NCBI GenBank assembly: GCA_005883575.1
Contig: VBFH01000005.1
Location: 1 to 64,000 of the forward strand
Reading direction: 5' to 3'
Length of the DNA stretch: 64,000 nucleotides
From: Chloroflexota bacterium
GTDB taxonomy: Bacteria; Chloroflexota; Dormibacteria; Dormibacterales; Dormibacteraceae
The notes beneath the pieces were generated by a model. That model did no database searches, was not told the DNA's origin, and saw only the letters and a list, made by a program, of their open reading frames with translations. Position 1 is the first letter of the stretch. The number at the start of each line of letters is the position of its first letter. The position numbers and the translations under genes are program-made. This document shows positions 25,024-31,560 of the stretch, one piece after another.

Positions 25024-25427
25024 GAGTGATTACTCAGGATACGGATCTCGCGTCGGAGCCGGTCAGTAAGCGCCCTGTTGTGAGAGCTCGGAGCCGGCCG
25101 AAGACGGCTGTGGTGCAGGCGCATGAGGCTCCCGCGTCGCGACCTCGTGGCCATGGCGAGCAGCCGCCCTGCGGCAGCTTTCACAACACCATGTCTTCGT
25201 GCCCGGGCGCGCAGTCCGGACGAGTCGAGTCAGTACTCCCACCGAATTTGACCAACGTCGTCGGGACTCGAAACCGTCGGTGTTTGGATGGGACATTTGC
25301 CCATGTCGATTGGGAGGGGTTAACGGCTAGCTACATCCCCCTGAAAAACCCGTAGCCGAGAGAGCGGTCATCGGAGCCGGTGCAGTTTGGTCGGACTGGG
25401 TGGAACTCGTTTCGATGGCGGGACGGC
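25024..25427. other. 404-bp intergenic stretch, no convincing gene
   Basis: Lies upstream of merR and downstream of the transglycosylase gene, both on the reverse strand, so it should contain the merR-menF promoter. A 109-codon forward frame (25026-25355) has no protein-like pattern and is not called. A weak dyad around 25286-25305 (ATGGG...CCCAT) is present. No tRNA, riboswitch consensus or repeat is recognised. Confidence 0.6.
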
Positions 25428-26183
25428 TCACGTCGCTAGCGCTGCCATCCGGCCGATGTTACTGGCCAGAACTCCGTAACCGGACCAGATCCGCGCACCA
25501 CCGAGACCTTTGAGTCTGGTCCGATTCCAACCAAACCGCCTCTTCAGATGATGCCCGTAGTTTGCCCATGTGCTCGGCAGAAACTGCATCGGCCCCCTGG
25601 CGCCCGCGGATGAAGGTCCGTTCACGCGGCCGAAGTTGCTCTCGATGAAGTTGATCGAGGCCAGGTAGCTGGCGTCGACGCCGTAACGGTTTTGAGCCTC
25701 CAGATAGTAGGAGCGCAGGGCGGTCAGCGGCGCGGCGTCGGAGTAGGGGTGCGTGAAGTGCACGTTGACGAGGTAGTACTGGTCGATACCCGCGAGCGTG
25801 TAGAGCGAGTGCAGGGCCGCGATCGAATCCCGCAGGGGACTCTGGGTGTCCGCGGGGAGGAGGGGTAGGACCGAAGACTCGACGCTCGAGTAGCCGGCGA
25901 GCTCGTAGACGCGCAGCTCCTCCTGGCGGGCCGCCTGGCGAAAGCCGTAGGTGGCGCCGTCGACCGCGAGCTCGTGCCGCATTGCTTCCGCCAGTCCGGC
26001 TGGATGCTCGGCGGCCAGCGCGGTGAGCCGCGCCGAGGCGTCCTCCATCGCGAGCTCTGCGGCGACGATCCGCGCTGCTTCGTGGTGGGCGTTGGGTGCT
26101 GCGTCGGGGTCCTGGGCCGCAGCGGCGCGTGGCTGAGCCGCGAGGACGACCGCAACCAGGACCGCCGCTCCGCGTGGGATCAC
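25428..26183 (-). CDS. Lytic transglycosylase-like protein, truncated SLT domain
   Basis: Encodes 251 residues with a signal peptide (AAVLVAVVLAAQPRAAAAQD), so it is exported. A helical region precedes the SLT/lysozyme-like motif YGVDASYLASINFIESNFGRVNG, whose Glu is the expected catalytic acid, and GPMQFLPSTWANYG. In relatives the domain continues with a DP.DAI.AAA.YL segment and a Tyr-rich YN motif; here the sequence instead becomes basic (HHLKRRFGWNRTRLKGLGG) and ends. No other frame downstream restores the missing part. It may be a decaying gene or a minimal variant. 9 nt downstream of the FtsH-like gene. Confidence 0.7.
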   Translation of the reverse strand: MIPRGAAVLVAVVLAAQPRAAAAQDPDAAPNAHHEAARIVAAELAMEDASARLTALAAEHPAGLAEAMRHELAVDGATYGFRQAARQEELRVYELAGYSSVESSVLPLLPADTQSPLRDSIAALHSLYTLAGIDQYYLVNVHFTHPYSDAAPLTALRSYYLEAQNRYGVDASYLASINFIESNFGRVNGPSSAGARGPMQFLPSTWANYGHHLKRRFGWNRTRLKGLGGARIWSGYGVLASNIGRMAALAT

Positions 26184-26192
26184 GGCCTGTAC

Positions 26193-28322
26193 TTAGGCGG
26201 TTTGCTCTGTGCTGGCGGCGATGTACGGCCGCTGGTCGGGGATGATCGGCACGTCTTCCGGATACGGGTCCGCCGCGTCCGGCTCGCGGAGGCCGCAAGA
26301 GTCCAGCAGGCCCGCGATCTCGTCCCCTACGAGCTCGCCCTGCGCGATCAGCGCCTCTGCCGCCTGGTCGATGCCTTCCTTGTTGATCGCCATCAGCCGC
26401 CAGTCGTCGATGTAAGCGTGTCCCAACAGCTGGGCGACGGTCTTGCGGCTGCGGGGGTTGTTGAGCACCGCACCGACACCCGTCCCTTGCTCGTGCATGC
26501 CCTGCGTCACCTCGGCGACCGAGATCAGCTGCTCGCCGATGCCCACCGCCTTGGCGGACATGGGCGGATCGAGCTTGTCGGCGCCCATGCCGACGATGCC
26601 CACCATCCGGCACGCGGTGTTCGTCGCCTGGACCAGGTCCATGGTCACGCCCGTCGTGTTCTCGCCGTAGAAGACGTGCTCGCAAGCAAGGGAGCCGAGC
26701 TGGGCGCGGATTCGGGACGAGAGCTGGGAGCGAAAGGTCAGCCACTCCTCTTCCTGGGGCAGCGACTTGTGGTAGCCCCCAATCTCTCCCAGCTGCGGAT
26801 CGGCGCGCCGGCGGATGGAGAGGCGCACGTGCGAGCGGTCCTTCTCGAAGAAGTGCGACGCGATCGCGTGGCCGAGCTCGTGCCGGGCGACCGCGATCTT
26901 GTCCCTCTTGGTGTACTCGACCGGGATCGCAAGGCCCGCCTCCACGTTGCCCATCGCCTCTCGGATGTCGGGCCAGCCGAACGTGTCCCGTCCCTCCTCG
27001 AACGCGTACAGCAGGGCGAGCGAAAGCACCTGCTCGATGTCGGCCGGTGAGTAGCCTTCGGTCACGCGTGCGAACTCGTCCCGCCGGGCGGGCGTGTCGA
27101 GCGCGGGGTCGTGCTGCTTCTTGTCGAAGTACAGCGCGGCGATGTCCTTGCGCGCTTCGCGGTTGGGCATCAGGAAGGTGATCTGGCGGCCGAAGCGTCC
27201 CGGTCGCGTCAGGGCCTCGTCCAGCACGGAAGGCCGGTTGGTGGCGCCGATGAAAAGGATGTTGTAGTTCGGCGCCTTGAGGGCGGGGATGCGGAGGTGC
27301 AACTTCGTGCCGTTGAAGCCGATCGTGCGCGGCAGGAACAGTCCGTCGAGCGTCAGGTTGAGCAGGCTGCGCAGCTGGCGTGCGATCCAGCCCGGGTTGT
27401 CGATGCCGTCCATGAGGACGAGCAGCATGTTCAGGCCGAGCATGCCGCCGCCGAACATTCCACCCATTCCAGGCATCATGCCGCCGCCGCCCTGTGTGCC
27501 GGATCGCCGCTGGCCGAGAGCGTCGATCTCGTCGATGAAGACGATGCAGCCGCCCCACACCTTGGCGCGCTTGCGCGCCGCGCGCACCATGAGATAGACG
27601 CTCAGCGCGTCGATGCCAAGGAACATACCGGCGAAAGAGCCACCGTTGGCGATGTAGATAGGCACATGCAGCGACGAGGCGATCGCCTTGGCGAGCATCG
27701 TCTTGCCTGTCCCTGGGGGACCGACCATCAGCACGCCCCGCTCGCGCTTGCCGCCGGCCTTGACGAAGAGTCGCCCATGCTCGATCAGGCGCAGGATCCG
27801 CTTCATCTCTTCGACCGCGGCGAGCTGGCCGCGGACGTCGCTCATGTCGACGCCGAAGTTCGCGTCGTCGGGGTTGATCATCGTCTTGCCGATGCGCGTG
27901 TAGAGATAGAAGGGACCGAAGAACAACATGAAGTTCGCGCCCAGCAGGAAGAAGAGGTAGAGGAGCTGCGTGAGGGCGAGGGCCAGGAAGTCGGGCAGGG
28001 CCGCGAGAGCGTCCTCGGGAGCCAGCCCGAAGAAAAAGTAGGAGACCGCGAAGTAGCCGGTCGGGATGAGGGCCAGGAAGATCGCCCGCTTCCAGAAGAC
28101 CGCCCGATTCGTCTCGACCGTGCGCTGCAGGACGTCGGTCTCTGGCGTCATCTTTTCTCGGACGATCAGAGCTCGGCGGACCATGCTCAGGATGCCGCGC
28201 GCCAGAAGCATCGCGATCACCGCGTAAAGCAGCGACATGGCGATGCCCATCTGGAGGGCGATCAGCGCGAAAGCGAAAGCCGATGCGCCGACAAAAAACG
28301 TGAAGATCCAGAAGATGATCAC
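26193..28322 (-). CDS. Divergent FtsH-like AAA+ membrane metalloprotease
   Basis: Encodes 709 residues. Four hydrophobic segments precede residue 150, where FtsH normally has two. The AAA+ module has Walker A GPPGTGKT (about 200-208), Walker B CIVFIDEIDALG, and the second region of homology ATNRPSVLDEALTRPGRFGRQI. The peptidase domain has HELGH (about 481-485) and a downstream TMDLVQATNTACRMVG whose Asp fits the third zinc ligand. Between Walker B and the SRH lies an unusual insert with a Gly/Met-rich run (GGGGMMPGMGGMFGGGML) and an extra ~45 residues. It looks catalytically intact but is not a canonical FtsH. It ends in a Pro/Asp tail. Likely role: membrane protein quality control. Confidence 0.82.
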   Translation of the reverse strand: MIIFWIFTFFVGASAFAFALIALQMGIAMSLLYAVIAMLLARGILSMVRRALIVREKMTPETDVLQRTVETNRAVFWKRAIFLALIPTGYFAVSYFFFGLAPEDALAALPDFLALALTQLLYLFFLLGANFMLFFGPFYLYTRIGKTMINPDDANFGVDMSDVRGQLAAVEEMKRILRLIEHGRLFVKAGGKRERGVLMVGPPGTGKTMLAKAIASSLHVPIYIANGGSFAGMFLGIDALSVYLMVRAARKRAKVWGGCIVFIDEIDALGQRRSGTQGGGGMMPGMGGMFGGGMLGLNMLLVLMDGIDNPGWIARQLRSLLNLTLDGLFLPRTIGFNGTKLHLRIPALKAPNYNILFIGATNRPSVLDEALTRPGRFGRQITFLMPNREARKDIAALYFDKKQHDPALDTPARRDEFARVTEGYSPADIEQVLSLALLYAFEEGRDTFGWPDIREAMGNVEAGLAIPVEYTKRDKIAVARHELGHAIASHFFEKDRSHVRLSIRRRADPQLGEIGGYHKSLPQEEEWLTFRSQLSSRIRAQLGSLACEHVFYGENTTGVTMDLVQATNTACRMVGIVGMGADKLDPPMSAKAVGIGEQLISVAEVTQGMHEQGTGVGAVLNNPRSRKTVAQLLGHAYIDDWRLMAINKEGIDQAAEALIAQGELVGDEIAGLLDSCGLREPDAADPYPEDVPIIPDQRPYIAASTEQTA

Positions 28323-28329
28323 GGCGGGG

Positions 28330-28851
28330 TCAGCTCACTATACGGGCTGGGGTTGCAGTTGCGATGAACACGGTGATGGCCAGCCCGAGCGCGATCAGAA
28401 CGTCCCCAGGACTGTAGGCCTCGGGCACGGGGTACAGCGCGATCCAATCTCCCAACAGATTGAGGTGGGTGTCGCTGCTCATGACCACGTACTGGCCCAC
28501 CGTGCCACGCCGCACGAGTGAGCCCGCCAGCTCCGTCGCGACCGGCATCCGCCCCCCGTTGGCGATCATCACCAGCAGGTTGACGGCGATGCCGGCGCTG
28601 ACCAGCCACAGGGCGGACAGCCGATTCCAGTGCCAGGCCGTCCAGGCCAGGATCGCGGCCAGTCCCAGCATGTAGGCGTACTGCGCGCCCGCGACGCGGT
28701 TCAAGGGTGTGAGGAGGACGGCCTCGCGCACGATGACCGCGGCCAGAACGAGCCACGGCCACCGAAAACGAATCCGGGCCAGGTTGCCGACCTTCCCTCC
28801 GGTCAGGAGGCCGAAGACGATGCCGAGGACGATGGCGAACAGAAACAGCAA
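28330..28851 (-). CDS. DUF5317-type membrane protein
   Basis: Encodes 173 residues with about five hydrophobic segments (LFLFAIVLGIVFGLLTGG at the start, WPWLVLAAVIVREAVLL, LAAILAWTAWHW, LVSAGIAVNLLVMIANGG, DVLIALGLAITVFIATAT). The NGGRMPV motif after the fourth helix and the length match the DUF5317 family as I remember it. Function unknown. It sits 7 nt upstream of the FtsH-like gene and 6 nt after the amidohydrolase, so co-transcription is likely, and it might be a partner or client of the protease (inference). Confidence 0.7.
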   Translation of the reverse strand: MLFLFAIVLGIVFGLLTGGKVGNLARIRFRWPWLVLAAVIVREAVLLTPLNRVAGAQYAYMLGLAAILAWTAWHWNRLSALWLVSAGIAVNLLVMIANGGRMPVATELAGSLVRRGTVGQYVVMSSDTHLNLLGDWIALYPVPEAYSPGDVLIALGLAITVFIATATPARIVS

Positions 28852-28857
28852 TGTTCG

Positions 28858-30054
28858 CTACTCGGACGCGAGACGTGCCGCCGCTCCCGCCAGCACCTTT
28901 ACGCCCACTGGCAGCGCGGCCTCGTCGATCCGGAATCCCGGCGAGTGGTGCGCTGGCGGCACGTCACCGCTCGGTCGCGCGCCGAGCATGAAGTAACAAC
29001 CCGGAATCCTCGTCAGAAACTCGGCGAAGTCATCGCTCACCGTCAGCGGCCGGCCAAGCAGGCTCGCGCGGTCTCCGATCAGCTCCTCGCCGACCTCGAG
29101 CACCTTGCGCGTCACGTTGGGCTCGTTCATCAAAGGCACGGTGCCGTGCACGAGCGCGACGTTGGTCTGGACTTCGAACTCGCTCTGGGTTTCTCGGAGC
29201 AGGTCGTGCAGCCGATCGAGCGCCTGGGCGCGTAACGAATCGTTGAACGTGCGCAGGCTGCCCTGGACCAGCACGCCTCGCGGCACGATGTTCCAGGCGC
29301 CGTCGCTGCTGATGTTGCCGATCGTGGTGTGGCACTGCACGCCGTCGTGCTCGAGGCCTTCGACGACCGTGTGCAATCGCTCGACGAAGAAGGCCTGCGC
29401 CGCAAGCACGTTGCCGCGACGGCCCATCATGCCCCCGTGGCCGCCCGGTCCCGAAAACTTGACGTCGAATGCATCCGAGCCGGCCCACAACAATCCAGGC
29501 CGCGTGATCACTGTCCCGGATTGCATAAAGCTCACGATGTGCAGGCCGATGACAACGTCAGGTCGATGGTCGTCGAGCAGGCCGCGCGCGATCATCGCTT
29601 TCGCGCCTTCGACGATCTCTTCCGCAGGCTGGAAGACGAAGAGGTATTTGCCGTTCACGTCCCAGATCCGGTCGATCAGGGTGCGAGCGACGCCGATCAT
29701 GATCGCCATGTGCGCGTCGTGACCGCACGCGTGCATTCGCCCCTCGGTGCGCGACTGAAAGTCGACGCCGGACTCTTCCAGGATCGGAAGACCGTCGATG
29801 TCCGCACGCAGCATCACCGTCCTGCCCCTTCTGCCGGTGTCGAGCAGCGCGACAGCGCCTGTCTCGGTGGGGCAGGTCTCGAGGTCGAGGCCGAGCTCGT
29901 GCAGTCTGTCCTTCAAGTAGCGCGACGTTTCGTGCTCGCTGAAGCTGACCTCGGGATGTTGGTGAAAGTAGCGACGCAGGTCGACCACGTCGTCGAGCAC
30001 CGACTTGCTCGGCAGCGGAGTCGTCCCGTGCTCGGCATGCGAATCGTCAGTCAT
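28858..30054 (-). CDS. M20-family amidohydrolase (hippurate/N-acyl-amino-acid type)
   Basis: Encodes 398 residues from ATG 30054. Features: DLRRYFHQHPEVSFSEHETS at the N terminus, metal-site motifs MLRADIDGLPI and RMHACGHDAHMAIMIG, catalytic VFQPAEEIVEGAKAMI, dimerisation-domain KFSGPGGHGGM, and late AHHSPGFRIDEAALPVG. These enzymes hydrolyse N-acyl amino acids such as hippurate, N-acetyl or indole-acetyl conjugates. Start overlaps the response-regulator stop by 8 nt, so regulator and enzyme share a transcript. Confidence 0.88.
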   Translation of the reverse strand: MTDDSHAEHGTTPLPSKSVLDDVVDLRRYFHQHPEVSFSEHETSRYLKDRLHELGLDLETCPTETGAVALLDTGRRGRTVMLRADIDGLPILEESGVDFQSRTEGRMHACGHDAHMAIMIGVARTLIDRIWDVNGKYLFVFQPAEEIVEGAKAMIARGLLDDHRPDVVIGLHIVSFMQSGTVITRPGLLWAGSDAFDVKFSGPGGHGGMMGRRGNVLAAQAFFVERLHTVVEGLEHDGVQCHTTIGNISSDGAWNIVPRGVLVQGSLRTFNDSLRAQALDRLHDLLRETQSEFEVQTNVALVHGTVPLMNEPNVTRKVLEVGEELIGDRASLLGRPLTVSDDFAEFLTRIPGCYFMLGARPSGDVPPAHHSPGFRIDEAALPVGVKVLAGAAARLASE

Positions 30055-30847
30055 GCACCGCCACCAGGCTGTAGCCCCGAGCCGAAGCATGCACGAATGT
30101 CGTGCCCAATCCCGGCTCTAGGTCATCGAGGCGCCGCCGCAGCGTCAGCAGCGCCGAGTGCACAGTCGAATGCGCCGCGTTGTTGCGAAACAGTCCGGCC
30201 AGGATGAGGTCGCGCGCGGTCACGGGTTTGGATCCTTGGGCAAGAAACAGGACGAGGGCGGCCTGCTGCTGAGTCAGGCGTGCCTCCCGTTCCCCGAGCT
30301 TCACGGTTCGCCGCGTCGGGTCGAACTCGAGCCGGCCGAAACGATAGCTGCCGGGACGGCCGGTGCCGCGCTCGACCAGGCGTGCGGCCAGGTCGGAGTA
30401 GATGTGGGCCATCGGGACGTTGCCCTTGACGAAATAAGAGCTCGCTCCGAGCTCGTAAGCGCGCCGGATCGATGCAGAGTTGACCTGCGCGGCCGAAAGC
30501 ACGATCACAGGCAGGCCCGGGTGGTGCTGGCGGATCCAGGTCAGCAGCTCGAAGCCCGAGTCTTCGCGCTCATCCAGCACCAGGTCGAGAAGGACGGCGG
30601 CCACCCGCTCATGCTCGAGCAGGTCGCGCGCCTCGACCACCGTGGCGGCAACCGACGGCCGGTAACCGAGGTCCTGTAAGTCGATGCGCAGCTGCTGCAG
30701 CATCGCGGCTTCGTCCTCGACCACCAGGACCGAGGAGCCGAGCACGTCAGCCGGGCGGTAGACCTCGAGGCCGGGCGGCAGTGGCGGTAGGCGCACCTCG
30801 CGCTGGCGCGGCTGGCTCCGATTTTGGGTGATAGTTTGATTTTCCAA
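30047..30847 (-). CDS. Response regulator, receiver plus winged helix
   Basis: Encodes 266 residues. A 35-residue leader precedes a receiver domain with Glu44/Asp45/Glu46 (VLVVEDEAAM), phospho-acceptor Asp88 (VLLDLVL), Ser118 (IVLSAA) and Lys141 (YFVKG). The C-terminal OmpR/PhoB-like winged helix spans about 165-266 (RFGRLEFDPTRRTVKLGEREARLTQQQAALV, VHSALLTLRRRLDD, FVHASARGYSLV). TTG 30847 has AGGGAT upstream; GTG 30796 is an alternative. A direct-repeat pair lies immediately upstream. Cognate kinase is probably the six-GAF kinase at 31561 or its relay. Confidence 0.86.
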   Translation of the reverse strand: MENQTITQNRSQPRQREVRLPPLPPGLEVYRPADVLGSSVLVVEDEAAMLQQLRIDLQDLGYRPSVAATVVEARDLLEHERVAAVLLDLVLDEREDSGFELLTWIRQHHPGLPVIVLSAAQVNSASIRRAYELGASSYFVKGNVPMAHIYSDLAARLVERGTGRPGSYRFGRLEFDPTRRTVKLGEREARLTQQQAALVLFLAQGSKPVTARDLILAGLFRNNAAHSTVHSALLTLRRRLDDLEPGLGTTFVHASARGYSLVAVHD

Positions 30848-30855
30848 GGCTATCC

Positions 30856-30888
30856 CTACACTATTTTTTACGATTATTGACTACACTA
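30856..30888. repeat. Direct repeat CTACACTA x2 between divergent signalling genes
   Basis: CTACACTA occurs at 30856-30863 and 30881-30888, 25 nt apart, each flanked by an A/T run, inside a 120-bp AT-rich gap between the response regulator (start 30847) and the 41-aa gene (30969). The first copy touches the regulator's ribosome site. This fits a direct-repeat operator for an OmpR-type winged-helix regulator, though 25 nt is longer than the usual spacing for that class. Confidence 0.45.
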
Positions 30889-30968
30889 AAATGCTCAAAT
30901 TCAACCGGCCTACCGCATACTTTGTGCCGGACCAAACGTAATTGGAAAAACAAAGGGGTAAATTGGGG

Positions 30969-31094
30969 ATGACTTGGCGACTGAAGGTCCAGGGTGTGGT
31001 CTTTGTGATCGTGGTACTGGTTGCGCTTGCACTCGCCGCCGGGGCGCAGTGGACCGACGCGTTCGCTTCGACCGACTGGGCAGACTTCTTTTAA
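30969..31094 (+). CDS. 41-aa single-pass membrane protein
   Basis: ATG 30969 opens 41 codons: MTWRLKVQGVV, then a continuous hydrophobic helix VVFVIVVLVALALAAG, then an acidic aromatic tail (QWTDAFASTDWADFF). The N terminus is basic, so the tail should face outside. A ribosome site AGGGGT (30955-30960) lies 8 nt upstream. Its TAA overlaps the TAA of the convergent lone receiver in a shared TTAA (31091-31094). Position between two response regulators and beside a large kinase suggests a role in that signalling system. No known family. Confidence 0.65.
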   Translation: MTWRLKVQGVVFVIVVLVALALAAGAQWTDAFASTDWADFF

Positions 31095-31531
31095 TCACTA
31101 GGCTCTGAGTCCCGGCGCTCGCGAGAGCGCCGGATCGCGACCGGCAGCAACGCGTAGAGATCTGCCCGGTCGACTGCTTTGCTCATGTAACCGACGACGT
31201 CCGGGTCGTCCGTCCCAGAGGGGAAGACCGGGTAGGCCGTGTAAAAGATGACAGGCACCTTCTGGCCGCGCGTTCGCAGCTCGTTCAAAAGCCCCCAGCC
31301 GTCCATCGGCTCCGGGAGCATCAGGTCGATGATCGCCACCTCCGGCCTGTCGGCCGCCGCCCTGACCAGCGCCTGGTCGGCGTCTTCGGCCATCGAAACT
31401 TTGTAGCCAAGCATTTTGAGGTCGGTTTCCAGGATGACCCTCCACGCTCGCTCGTCATCGACGACGAGCACAGTCGAGCCCCTCAACTCCTCCGGAGTAG
31501 GTGCAATTGGCTTTGGCGGGGTGAAAGGCAC
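31091..31531 (-). CDS. Stand-alone receiver-domain response regulator
   Basis: Encodes about 146 residues from GTG 31531. A complete receiver domain has Asp25/Asp26 (LVVDDERAW), phospho-acceptor Asp69 (AIIDLMLP), Thr98 (IFYTAYP) and Lys118 (YMSKAV). No output domain follows, only a basic tail RRSRERRDSEPSD. Such single-domain receivers often act as phosphorelay intermediates or CheY-like effectors. The frame extends to TTG 31567 but that would overlap the kinase start. It is divergent from the kinase with a gap of about 30 nt. Confidence 0.85.
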   Translation of the reverse strand: MPFTPPKPIAPTPEELRGSTVLVVDDERAWRVILETDLKMLGYKVSMAEDADQALVRAAADRPEVAIIDLMLPEPMDGWGLLNELRTRGQKVPVIFYTAYPVFPSGTDDPDVVGYMSKAVDRADLYALLPVAIRRSRERRDSEPSD

Positions 31532-31560
31532 CTGAATTCTGGCGCAGTATATCCGTGGCA

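Noticed and set aside
25026-25355. 109-codon forward frame in the intergenic stretch
   Set aside because: Pro/Ser/Arg-rich without secondary-structure pattern, no ribosome site, no neighbour coupling.
25459-27558. 699-codon reverse frame overlapping the protease gene
   Set aside because: Same strand, other frame, of the FtsH-like and transglycosylase genes; Arg/Pro-rich sequence with no motif.
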